From assembly GCF_000744225.1 (NCBI RefSeq), contig NZ_JQLN01000006.1:620001-684000 (forward strand): a stretch of 64,000 nt of DNA, given 5' to 3'. The notes below the pieces were generated by a model. That model saw only the letters and a list, made by a program, of their open reading frames with translations, was not told where the DNA came from and ran no database searches. This document shows, one piece after another, positions 44,880 to 52,671 of the stretch. Each line of letters begins with the position of its first letter. Within the stretch, counting starts at the first letter, position 1. The stretch comes from Kitasatospora mediocidica KCTC 9733. Its GTDB lineage: Bacteria > Actinomycetota > Actinomycetes > Streptomycetales > Streptomycetaceae. The position numbers were made by a program, and so were the translations under genes.

Positions 44880-46004
44880 TCAGTCGGTATCAGTCGCGGC
44901 CAGCACGGCCAGGCGCCGACGGCCCGGGGACAGCGCGGCCAGGCCGATGTCCCAAGCCACCTGATCGAACCACTGCGTGTCGGTGCCGAAGCCATACCAT
45001 GCGCAGTCCAGCACCTGTGCTTCGGCCTCAGCGGAGGTGGAGCCCTCTGGGCTTCCAGCCAGCGCGGCCAGAGACCGCCAGGCCGCCAACCGGCCGTAGG
45101 CGCCGTAGGAACCGGAGTTGTACGCGCCTCCCGTCGCCGCCGCCGCGAACAGCACCTCCCATGCCTGGGCCGGCGGAAGGACGGCTACCGACGGAGGGGT
45201 CGTCCTCCCCGCTTCGTGCAGACACTCCAGTCCCAGCGTCAGGAGCGCGGTCGGGACGGACTCGGCGTCCAGAGGTTCGGCGAGGCCGAACACGCGCGCC
45301 TCGATGCGCCCGTTGGACTCTTCGGCCCAGTTCGCGACGGCCTTGGCCATCGCCGTGGCAGCGGCCTGTGTGGTCGTCTCCTCCGCCGACGGGACGCGCG
45401 CGTCCGCGATCACAGCCAGTTCGCCGCTCTTCGGCCGTCCGTACGGCAGCGAGTGGCTGCTGCCACGGATGCTGTGGCTCGGCAGAACCGCAGTTCCCTC
45501 CAGGTCGGACAGAGCCAGCGGCAGCCACCTCAGCGGGTGATGGCTCCAATGCGGCGACGTCGCCCAACCCGTGATCCCCGGCGTGTCCTGGACGTCCACG
45601 CCCCGGAGAACCAGCTCATGGACCAGGCAGGCCCGAAGCTCCTCCGAAGTGCGTCCGGTGAACGCCGCAGCCAGGTCGGCCGCCTCGTGGCTGGATGCCA
45701 GCAACGAAGCCGTGTAGCGATCCAGTTTCCTGCTGGTGACTTCATCCGAGGAGATCATCCGCAGCGCCTCGGTGACATTCCCGGGACCGGCGGTGGTGCT
45801 CAACAGTCGAAGCAGAAGGTCGAAGACGCTTCGGTACTGCCACACCTGCCCCCCGGTGCCGTACGTCCTGGCGAGCGCGATGCCAAGGTCCGCGGCAAAG
45901 GCGGCATCCCCCTGCGCGACCCGGCCCTCGGCCACTGCCCGCACGCCGGTGACGTCCTTCAGGTCCGGCAGCCCCGTCACGATCTTCTGTATCTCATCAG
46001 CCAC
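44880..46004 (-). CDS. Probable DUF6183-family protein
   Basis: 374 aa from a GTG at 46004 (ADEIQKIVTGLPDLKDVTG...). Upstream in-frame ATGs at 46022 and 46052 are possible; no ribosome site decides. The protein is soluble and helical, with conserved-looking stretches YGTGGQVWQYRSVFDLLLRL and TGGAYNSGSYGAYGRLAAWRS, and a late CAWYGFGTDTQWFDQVAWD. I place it in DUF6183 from memory. Function is unknown, and no neighbours inform it. Confidence 0.6.
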   Translation of the reverse strand: MADEIQKIVTGLPDLKDVTGVRAVAEGRVAQGDAAFAADLGIALARTYGTGGQVWQYRSVFDLLLRLLSTTAGPGNVTEALRMISSDEVTSRKLDRYTASLLASSHEAADLAAAFTGRTSEELRACLVHELVLRGVDVQDTPGITGWATSPHWSHHPLRWLPLALSDLEGTAVLPSHSIRGSSHSLPYGRPKSGELAVIADARVPSAEETTTQAAATAMAKAVANWAEESNGRIEARVFGLAEPLDAESVPTALLTLGLECLHEAGRTTPPSVAVLPPAQAWEVLFAAAATGGAYNSGSYGAYGRLAAWRSLAALAGSPEGSTSAEAEAQVLDCAWYGFGTDTQWFDQVAWDIGLAALSPGRRRLAVLAATDTD

Positions 46005-46118
46005 GGCCCTGAGCCTACGCATCCGACGGCCGCAGCTCATCTGATAAATCACCGCCGACTGGCGCGCGGCCGGCGGATCTGCTCAGTCGAGGCCGGCCTT
46101 GTTCGCGCGTCACCGTGG

Positions 46119-46160
46119 CAACGCTGGAGGCACCGCGTGCTCGCGGTGCCTCCAGCGTTG
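46119..46160. terminator. Perfect 19-bp terminator hairpin
   Basis: 46119-46137 pairs with 46142-46160 around TGCT. It lies 11 bp beyond the stop of the secreted repeat protein gene on the minus strand. Confidence 0.85.
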
Positions 46161-46170
46161 GGAGCGGCTG

Positions 46171-46770
46171 TCAGGCGCGCACGGTCAGCCAGGCGCCGAG
46201 GCCGTTGCAGCCCTGGGCGTTGTAGCTGGTGCTGCGGTAGCCGGCCGGGATCGGCGAGCCCGGGCAGGTCCAGACGCCGTTGCGGACCTGGACCTGGTAC
46301 CAGGAGCCGATGCCGTTGCAGCCCGAGCTCAGGTGGCCGGTGGTGACGTAGCCGGGCGGGATGGGCGAACCCGCGCACGTCCAGGCGCCGTTGCGGGCGA
46401 GCTGGTGGTACCAGGCGCCTATGCCGCTGCACCCGGAGCTGAGGTAGTTGGTGATGACGTAGCCGGACACGATGGGCGAACCCGCGCAGGTCCAGATCCC
46501 GTCGCGTACGGGCTGCTGGAGCCAGGAGCCCGCGCCGTTGCAGCCGGAGCGCTGATAGCCGGTGAGGACGTACCCGGGTGGGATCGGCGTTCCGGCGCAG
46601 GTCCAGCCGCCGACCGAGTGGGTCGCCTGCGGGGTGGCAGCTGCGGCGTCGGCCGTACCGGCGGCCGTGCCGCCGACGATGACGGCGGCCATCAGCGCGA
46701 TGGAGCCGATGACGGCGGCGATCCGGCGGCGGACGGCCGCCACGGCTGAACCCTGTGTCGACATGTGCAC
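46171..46770 (-). CDS. Secreted protein of four 37-residue Cys-pair repeats
   Basis: 199 aa. The start is taken as GTG 46770 with GAGGGG six bases before; ATG 46764 is nearly as good. After a signal peptide (about 1-45, ending ADAAAA) the whole mature chain is four tandem units of exactly 37 residues, with Trp at 56, 93, 130 and 167. The consensus is WTCAGxPIPxGY, about 10 residues, then SGCNGxGxW. Each unit has two Cys and probably one disulfide. The regular spacing and aromatic/glycine pattern suggest a wall- or carbohydrate-binding repeat. No catalytic part. Not a family I can name. Confidence 0.8.
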   Translation of the reverse strand: MHMSTQGSAVAAVRRRIAAVIGSIALMAAVIVGGTAAGTADAAAATPQATHSVGGWTCAGTPIPPGYVLTGYQRSGCNGAGSWLQQPVRDGIWTCAGSPIVSGYVITNYLSSGCSGIGAWYHQLARNGAWTCAGSPIPPGYVTTGHLSSGCNGIGSWYQVQVRNGVWTCPGSPIPAGYRSTSYNAQGCNGLGAWLTVRA

Positions 46771-47486
46771 GTGAAACCCCTCGATAGCCAAGAAAAATAC
46801 GTCGGCGAAGTTCCTTAATCTTAGCTGGAATGTATGACGGTCCACCAGCTCGTGCTGGAAGCAGGCTCGTTGTGCGTCTGACCGAGTCTTGACCCGGACA
46901 TCCGCTGCCCTTGACCCGGTGGGGAGCGCGGGCAGCGCCGCGGCGGGTGCGGCAGCTCCGCGCGTCGCGTCGACCGGCGGTCGGTCCGGTCGACAGGGGT
47001 CCATGTGGTCGGGTGCCTTGCTGGGGTCATGGGGACGCATGCGGATTCAGGGCCCTCCCTGCGGGCGGATGGTGGCGCCGATCCTGGATATCGCGGCTGG
47101 GAGGGCGCGGTGAAGGAGTGATTCGCGCAGAGCCGCCATCCGTCCGGGCGGTCCGCTCCGGGCGATCGGTCGCCCTTTCGGGCAGTTCGCTGACGCTGCT
47201 GGCCGCCGGTCATCCATAGCTCGGCTGCCTGAGGGCGCAACCGCCTGAGTTCCGCATCGGCGGGACGCCGTTCGTCACGAGCCATTCGCGCTCGCCGTCG
47301 AGATCCGCCGCCAACTGTCGCGCGGCCTCTCGCCGGTGTCTTCCGGACGGGGTTGTGATGGTGACGACGGCTGTCTTCTCGCCCCTCCTACAGGCCGAAC
47401 AAGCGACTCGGGGCGGCAGTCACCAAAGCGTGAGCCGGCCCAGGGGGGCGCTGCCGGGGAGGCGTCGGCTCACTGATCTGCGGTGC
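46771..47486. other. Intergenic stretch, no supported gene
   Basis: 716 bp with only scrambled frames. The AT-richer part just upstream of the repeat-protein gene (46780-46840) probably holds its promoter. I see nothing else. Confidence 0.3.
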
Positions 47487-48506
47487 TCAGCCGACCGGTT
47501 CCGTCATCGCGTGCGGCCCTACTGCCGGTTCGAGCAGCGACAACGTCCGCTGCTGCGCATCGAGGCCGACGCGGATGCCGACCGGCATCGGCAGATTCGG
47601 GCCGGCATGCCCGAACTCGACGTTGCCCAGGACCGGGATGTCACGGTCGCCGAGGACGTCGAGGACGATCTCGGGCAGGGTCGGGGAGGTGCCGGGCTCG
47701 AGTCCACTGATCTCGCGTGGAACGCCCACGACCATGCCGGAGATCCGATCGAGGATGCCGCAGTGTCGCATCACCTGCAGATAGCTCCACACGTATGATG
47801 CCAGGCCGCCCATCTCCTCCCAGAACAGCACCGCGCCGTCGAACTGTTCGAGCGGCAACGCGAAGGGCGTCGCCTGCGCCATCACGATGCGGTTGATCAC
47901 CCCGCCGATCAGCCGGCCTTCGACACGACCAGGACGCCAGCACTCCCAGGACGGGCTTGCGGGCAGCGTACCGATCGCTTCGGTACTGGTCAGCAGCCTG
48001 GTGTAGAGCTTCTCGAGTTCTGCTTGGCGCGCCGCCGGCGCGGACTGCCAGTGCCCGCCGAAGCCGGGGACGGCCATGTCGGCATGGAACCCGACCAGAC
48101 CCGTGCGCGCGTAGAGCACCAGGTGCAGCAGTGAGATGTCGCTGTAGCCGAGGATCGGCTTGGGATCGGCCCTGATCGCGTCGGCATCGATCAGGTCGAG
48201 GTAACCGAACGCCGTCTGGCCGCCGTCACTCGCGACGATCGCGCGCACCTCGGGATCTCGCAGAAGGGCGTTGAGCTCTTCGGCGATCTCCGCCGGCGTG
48301 GCCGCGCTCCACCAATGGCGGCGTCCTACTTCGAGTAGCGGAGCCCGGCGCACGCGGAATCCCATCCGCTTGAGCACAACCACCGTCTGTTCGACGTTCG
48401 GTTCGTAAGCGGCCGGCAGCGGACCGGACAGCGAGGCGATGACAACGAGATCTCCGAGCCTCAGGGCACGCGGTCGGAGCAGTTGAGGCAGCGCGGGATC
48501 GGTCAT
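47487..48506 (-). CDS. LD-carboxypeptidase-like protein (family S66, MccF type)
   Basis: 339 aa. N-terminal motifs RLGDLVVIASLSGPLPAAY and IVASDGGQTAFGYLD lead to the nucleophile region ILGYSDISLLHL (Ser). Later come EGRLIGGVINRI and VLFWEEM (Glu) and a C-terminal GHAGPNLPMPVG (His), together the Ser-Glu-His triad of S66. Members cleave murein LD-tetrapeptides or detoxify microcin C-like nucleotides. The WEEMGG segment and length lean towards the MccF branch. Cytoplasmic, single gene. Confidence 0.85.
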   Translation of the reverse strand: MTDPALPQLLRPRALRLGDLVVIASLSGPLPAAYEPNVEQTVVVLKRMGFRVRRAPLLEVGRRHWWSAATPAEIAEELNALLRDPEVRAIVASDGGQTAFGYLDLIDADAIRADPKPILGYSDISLLHLVLYARTGLVGFHADMAVPGFGGHWQSAPAARQAELEKLYTRLLTSTEAIGTLPASPSWECWRPGRVEGRLIGGVINRIVMAQATPFALPLEQFDGAVLFWEEMGGLASYVWSYLQVMRHCGILDRISGMVVGVPREISGLEPGTSPTLPEIVLDVLGDRDIPVLGNVEFGHAGPNLPMPVGIRVGLDAQQRTLSLLEPAVGPHAMTEPVG

Positions 48507-48614
48507 GGCGTCAGTGTCGCCGGTGGCGTTGGTAGGGTCACGTGATTTTCGCCGGGCGTCCGCCCCAGCGGATGGCCTTCTCGATGCGGATGCGGGCGCG
48601 GTGTTGTTCTTCGC

Positions 48615-48642
48615 CAGGAGCAGGAGCAGGAGCAGGAGCAGG
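48615..48642. repeat. CAGGAG hexamer tandem repeat
   Basis: Four exact copies of CAGGAG plus a partial fifth, ending just beyond the stop of the alpha/beta hydrolase gene. Simple-sequence tract, possibly length-variable. Confidence 0.8.
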
Positions 48643-48645
48643 CGC

Positions 48646-49521
48646 TCAGGCGCGCAGGACCTCGGCGAGGCGGTGGGTGAAGGCCGCGGGGTGTGTGGTC
48701 AGGCCGGTGTGGCCGCCGGGGAAGTGCACGAGGCCTGTGCCGAGTTGCTCGGCGAGGAACGCGGCGGGACGGTAGGGCAGTTCGCCGCGCGAATCCTCGC
48801 CGCAGGCGAGGACGAGCCGGTCCGACAGCGCCTCCAGCCGGCGGACGTCCGGGGCGTAGGACATGAAGCTCGGCACGATGCGCCCGACGAAGTACGGCAG
48901 GCCGGCCATCGTCCGCTCGGCGCGCGCCGCCGCCTGCGGCGGAAGCTCGACCTCGACCTCGCGCTTGGCCGCGGTCTCAGCTGCGGTCTCAGCCGCGGTC
49001 GGCGGCTCGGAGGGAGCGCCTGCCGTGAGCCCGGCGGCGAACACGCCCATCGCGGGCATCAGCCCCTCGCTGCGGAACGTCTCCTGCACGCGCGCCAGGA
49101 GTGCGCGGTGCTCGTGGGCGTCCGGGAGGACCTCCACGACCGGCGGCTCGTGCGCCACGAGGCGTTCCACGCGGTCGGGGCGGGTGATCAGCAGGTGCAG
49201 GGCGACGATCGCGCCCGAGCTGGCGCCGAACACCCGGGCGGGCCGGTCGGGCGACAGCAGGTCCAGTATCCGCAAGGCGTCGTCGGCGTGTTCGGCGACG
49301 TGCTGGTCGGCCTCGGGATCGTCCAGCGTGCTGCGGGACAGGCCGCGTGGGTCGTAGGTCGCGACCGTGTAGCGGTCGGCCAGGTCGTCGGCGATGCCGT
49401 CGAAGGAGGCCGCACCGCCCGTCCCGCCGGGGATCAGCAGCAGGAGCGGGCCCTGGCCGCGTACTTCGTAGTGCAAGGTCGCGCCGTGGACGCGAAGGCT
49501 GCCGGTGGTCGGGTCGGTCAT
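48646..49521 (-). CDS. Alpha/beta hydrolase
   Basis: 291 aa. Oxyanion region LLLIPGGTGGAAS, nucleophile elbow VFGASSGAIVA (Ser about 101), an Asp in the following strands, and the catalytic His in HFPGGHTGLTTHP. No signal peptide. A 12-residue Ala/Glu/Thr-rich insert (AAETAAETAAK) breaks the cap domain. It starts inside the stop of the TetR gene (ATGA), so it is the regulator's partner. Likely a small-ester or epoxide hydrolase; substrate unknown. Confidence 0.85.
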   Translation of the reverse strand: MTDPTTGSLRVHGATLHYEVRGQGPLLLLIPGGTGGAASFDGIADDLADRYTVATYDPRGLSRSTLDDPEADQHVAEHADDALRILDLLSPDRPARVFGASSGAIVALHLLITRPDRVERLVAHEPPVVEVLPDAHEHRALLARVQETFRSEGLMPAMGVFAAGLTAGAPSEPPTAAETAAETAAKREVEVELPPQAAARAERTMAGLPYFVGRIVPSFMSYAPDVRRLEALSDRLVLACGEDSRGELPYRPAAFLAEQLGTGLVHFPGGHTGLTTHPAAFTHRLAEVLRA

Positions 49522-50111
49522 GAGGAGTCTCCTTCTCGGGACGGGGGCCAGTGCTCCAGGAGGGAGTGCAGGGCGTCGAGCGCGCGGATCCAGGAGTCCT
49601 GCGGCGAACGCTCGTGCGCGAATCCGCCGGCAGCCTCCAAGGTGACGAATCCGTGGAACGTGCTGCGCAGCAACCGGACGGCGTCGGTGAGGTCGGGCTC
49701 GGCCAACCCGTAGCCGCGCAGCATGCCGTACGTCAGCTCGACGGCACGCCGCGGTCCGGACGCCTGCGCGGCCAGCTCGGGATCGATCCGGATCGGGGTC
49801 TGCGTCGCCAGGTAGCGGCCCGGATGCCGGTGGGCGTACTGGCGCCAGGCGTTCGCGTACGCGACCAGGGCCTCCCTGCCCGCCCGCCCGGCAGTCGCCT
49901 CGGCGATCAGGAGGCTCTTCTCGTCCGCAGCCAGCAGCGCGATCCGACCGCGCAGGTCCTCCAGGCTGCGGACGTGCGAGTAGAGACTCGCGTCCTTCAC
50001 CCCGAGCCGCCGCGCCAGCTGGGACATGGTCACCTGTTCGAGTCCTACCTCGTCCGCCAGTTCGGCGCCCGCGATCGTCACGCGGTGCGCCGTCAGTCCG
50101 GCCCGTGGCAT
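49518..50111 (-). CDS. TetR-family regulator
   Basis: 197 aa. The N-terminal HTH reads AGAELADEVGLEQVTMSQLARRLGVKDASLYSHVRSLEDLR in outline (about 12-52). The C-terminal domain matches the TetR_C group common in actinomycetes (RRAVELTYGMLRGYGL). It is the first gene of a two-gene unit with the hydrolase. A striking palindrome containing four CTAG steps lies 13-53 bp upstream of its start and is the likely operator, giving autorepression. Confidence 0.9.
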   Translation of the reverse strand: MPRAGLTAHRVTIAGAELADEVGLEQVTMSQLARRLGVKDASLYSHVRSLEDLRGRIALLAADEKSLLIAEATAGRAGREALVAYANAWRQYAHRHPGRYLATQTPIRIDPELAAQASGPRRAVELTYGMLRGYGLAEPDLTDAVRLLRSTFHGFVTLEAAGGFAHERSPQDSWIRALDALHSLLEHWPPSREGDSS

Positions 50112-50123
50112 GTGCGCTCCCTT

Positions 50124-50164
50124 GTTCCTAGGAGCTCTAGGTATAGCCTAGGACTCCTAGGAAC
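50124..50164. promoter_or_regulatory. 41-bp palindromic operator with four CTAG cores
   Basis: GTTCCTAGGAG (50124-50134) and CTCCTAGGAAC (50154-50164) are perfect inverted arms. Two inner CTAGG/CCTAG elements are also inverted about the same centre. CTAG is rare in high-GC actinomycete DNA, yet occurs four times here. Confidence 0.75.
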
Positions 50165-50213
50165 GGCAATCGGGAATCGCACCCGGCTGGGGCGGGCATC
50201 GCTGAGGCCTGCG

Positions 50214-51272
50214 TCACCGGGCCGAGGTGAGCTCAGCCAGGAGCGCGGTACCGGCCCAGTTCGGGGCGGTGCCGGGGGCGGCCGCCTCGGCGTCGCGGAC
50301 GAGGGCGATCAGCCGGGCGTTGGCGGGGGCGGTGAGGCCGTGGCGTTCGGCGAGGGCGACGATCTCGCCCTGGAGCGAGTCGACCTCGGTGGGACGGCCT
50401 CGCTGCAGGTCCTCCCACATCGAGGAGCGCGCGGTGGCGTCGATCCGCAGGCTCGCCCCAGCCAGCCGCTGGAACAGCGCGTCGGGCAGGTCCAGCACCC
50501 GCGGCATCAGCCCCGGCGGAACCGGGCCGAGCCGCGCGGGCCGCACCCCGGCAGCCCGCAGCGCTGCCAGCCCCTCCCGCTGGCAGCGCGCCACGCACTG
50601 CCGGTAGGCCCGCTGCCCGACCTGCTCGCGCAGTGGCAGGCCGGACAGCGCGTTGACCGCGTTGTTGAGGTTCATCAGCAGCTTCGTCGCCTGGACGGCC
50701 GGCATGTCCGCGCGCAGCTCCAGCTGCAGACCGCTCGCCCGGGCCGCGTCGGCCAGGGCCTCCGCGCCGTCCTCCGCGCCGTCCTCCGCGCCCTTCTCGG
50801 TGGCCAGCATCAGCGCCCCGCCGCTGCCCTGGTGGAAGGCGGCGGGACCGGTGCGCACCACGTTGTACGGGACCATGCCGGCCAGCACCCGGTGGGCCGG
50901 CAGCGCGGCCGCGAGGACCTCCGGGTTGCGCAGGCCGTTCTGGAAGCTCACCACCACCGTGTCGGGGCCCAGGTGGGGGGCGAGGTCGCGGGCGGCGGCC
51001 GCGGTGTCGGCGGACTTCACGGTGACCAGGACGTAGTCGGCGCCGGCTGCCGCGCTCGGGTCGGCGGCGGTGGTCAGGTCCCGCGTCTCGCGGCGGGCCG
51101 GGCCCGGACCGGTGACGGTCAGCCCGTCCGCGTCGATCGCCGCCATCGCGGCCGGTCGGCCGATCAGGGTGACATCGGCGGTCGCGGCCAGCATGCCGCC
51201 GAGATGGCAGCCGATGGATCCGGCGCCGAACACGGCGATCCGGAGCCGGCGTCGGGCATGGGTGAGGGGCAC
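50214..51272 (-). CDS. panE: Ketopantoate reductase (2-dehydropantoate 2-reductase)
   Basis: 352 aa. N-terminal Rossmann fold IAVFGAGSIGCHLGGML with NADP-type pattern. Then VLVTVKSADT (catalytic-region Lys), VVSFQNGLRN, and the C-terminal helical domain with KLLMNLNNAVNAL (conserved Lys/Asn) and RPTEVDSLQGEIV (E near the active site). It would reduce ketopantoate to pantoate for coenzyme A synthesis, or a related 2-oxoacid. The repeat GAEDGAEDGAEA (about 160) is an odd acidic insert. Start is GTG 51272 with CGGAG upstream. Confidence 0.87.
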   Translation of the reverse strand: MPLTHARRRLRIAVFGAGSIGCHLGGMLAATADVTLIGRPAAMAAIDADGLTVTGPGPARRETRDLTTAADPSAAAGADYVLVTVKSADTAAAARDLAPHLGPDTVVVSFQNGLRNPEVLAAALPAHRVLAGMVPYNVVRTGPAAFHQGSGGALMLATEKGAEDGAEDGAEALADAARASGLQLELRADMPAVQATKLLMNLNNAVNALSGLPLREQVGQRAYRQCVARCQREGLAALRAAGVRPARLGPVPPGLMPRVLDLPDALFQRLAGASLRIDATARSSMWEDLQRGRPTEVDSLQGEIVALAERHGLTAPANARLIALVRDAEAAAPGTAPNWAGTALLAELTSAR

Positions 51273-51284
51273 GGGCTGCTCCGG

Positions 51285-51306
51285 GCGAAGGCGAAGGCGA
51301 AGGCGG
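51285..51306. repeat. GCGAAG-type hexamer repeat upstream of panE
   Basis: Short tandem GCGAAG run (three copies plus degenerate extension) just upstream of the ketopantoate reductase start, overlapping its expected promoter. Confidence 0.55.
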
Positions 51307-51355
51307 GGGCGACGGTGAGGGTGAGGTAGCGGACTGCCGAGAGTTATACACGCCC

Positions 51356-51405
51356 CAGGCGGCAGGCGGCAGGCGGCAGGCGGCCGGCGGCAGGCGGCCG
51401 GGCGG
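51356..51405. repeat. CAGGCGG heptamer tandem repeat
   Basis: Four exact copies of CAGGCGG (51356-51383), then CCGGCGG, CAGGCGG and CCGGGCGG. It ends at the 3' end of the 217-aa protein gene. A simple-sequence tract of seven units. Confidence 0.8.
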
Positions 51406-51408
51406 TCC

Positions 51409-52062
51409 TCAGTCCGTGGGCTGTCGGGGGCGTCCGGGGACCCACAGCGGCGCGGGGCCGTCGAGCGGCATGGAGCGGGCGGCGTGTTCCTCCAGGTGTT
51501 CGGCGGCCCGGGCCGGATCCAGCTGGCCGAGCTCCGCCAGCGCGGTGGCGGTCAGCCGGGCGCAGGCCAGGATCAGCGCGAGAGTGTCCCGCCGCTGGTG
51601 CCGCGCGCGGATGTACGCCTCGCACCGGTCGTCGATCCGCTGCCCGTGGCCGGCCCCGCCCTCCGCGCCGAGGGCCTGGACGCCGTGCCAGACCAGGGTG
51701 AGGGCGGTGGGTTCGGCGGGGTGCGCCAGCTCCGTCCGACGGGCCTCTTCGCGGGCCTCGGCCGCGCGCAGGCCGAGCCACTCCAGGACGGCCGGGCGGT
51801 GCCCGTCATGGACCCGCAGCAGCAGCTGCGCGGCCCGGTCCACGAGTGAGCGCAGGACCGCGCCCGCCGGTACCCGCAGGTCCGGCCCCGGCGCGTCGCC
51901 GAAGGCCAGCCACACGTGCGCGAACGAGCTGGCCCGGATCCGCCACGCGGCGGCCCCCGCCTCGGTGTCCCGCCACTGCTGCACTCCGAGCCGCACCAGG
52001 CCCGTGGCGGCGAGCTGCACCGCGTCCTCGTCCAGCGCGAGCAGCTGTCCGCTCCTGAGCAC
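51409..52062 (-). CDS. Hypothetical protein, 217 aa
   Basis: GTG 52062 is chosen because GGTGGGGG lies six bases upstream; an ATG at 52101 is the alternative. A soluble helical protein rich in Ala, Arg and Leu (EDAVQLAATGLVRLGVQQW, ARLTATALAELGQLDPARAAEHLEEHAA). No motif or family recognised. Codon bias is normal. Confidence 0.5.
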   Translation of the reverse strand: MLRSGQLLALDEDAVQLAATGLVRLGVQQWRDTEAGAAAWRIRASSFAHVWLAFGDAPGPDLRVPAGAVLRSLVDRAAQLLLRVHDGHRPAVLEWLGLRAAEAREEARRTELAHPAEPTALTLVWHGVQALGAEGGAGHGQRIDDRCEAYIRARHQRRDTLALILACARLTATALAELGQLDPARAAEHLEEHAARSMPLDGPAPLWVPGRPRQPTD

Positions 52063-52333
52063 TTCGCACCCCCACCAGCGACCATGACCGTGAGCGCACA
52101 TCTCACCACATCGGGCGTAGGCGAACCAGAGGGGGCCGGTGAAGTCGGCCTCACGAGTTCCGCGCGGCCTGCGGTGAACGGGCACGGGCACCCGGTGGCG
52201 ACGTCCGGGCGGAAGCGGACTCCCGGGCTCCAGTGGCGCGCCCGTGGACGCTCCGGGCAGGATGTGCGTACGAACAGTGGTGCGACGGGAACCACCGGTC
52301 CGGTCGGCCGCTGTGCTCACAGAGGGGGGAATC

Positions 52334-52567
52334 ATGCGCATGCGAAAGACTGCTGCCGCACTGGTCGTCACCGCCGCACTGGCCGGCGCGTTCGTGCCCA
52401 CCATGGCTCAGGCCGCCACCGACGGGGGCTGGGTCGGAGTGCAGGGGGTCCGGTCCGGGGCTCAGCCTCAGACGCAGTGGCCCGGAGCGCAGCTGACGCG
52501 GAGTCAGGGTGCCGTCATCGACGGGGGCTGGGTCGGGCTGCAAGGGGTCCACACCGTAACGGCCTAG
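52334..52567 (+). CDS. Small secreted peptide with twin DGGWVG motifs
   Basis: 77 aa. GGGGGG lies just before the ATG. Signal peptide MRMRKTAAALVVTAALAGAF...AQA (about 1-27), then a ~50-residue mature peptide without Cys. The motif DGGWVGVQGV (30-39) recurs as DGGWVGLQGV (63-72), encoded by a 31-bp direct repeat (52421 and 52520). Function unknown; could be a signal, surface or antimicrobial peptide. Confidence 0.6.
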   Translation: MRMRKTAAALVVTAALAGAFVPTMAQAATDGGWVGVQGVRSGAQPQTQWPGAQLTRSQGAVIDGGWVGLQGVHTVTA

Positions 52568-52609
52568 CGGAGCCGATCCGGGGCCGGGCCCTCGGGCGGG
52601 CTCGGGCGG

Positions 52610-52644
52610 GCTCGGACGGCGGCTTGACCTGCCGCCGTCCGAGC
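52610..52644. terminator. Bidirectional terminator hairpin
   Basis: Perfect 14-bp stem (52610-52623 with 52631-52644, loop of 7) between the small-peptide gene and the convergent xylanase gene. Confidence 0.85.
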
Positions 52645-52671
52645 CCGGACCGGGTCCAGCGCAGCGGCAGG

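Noticed and set aside
46821..47285. 154-codon minus-strand frame in the 46.8-47.5 kb gap
   Set aside because: Arg/Pro/Ser-rich with no start signal; codon third positions do not follow the genome's G/C pattern.
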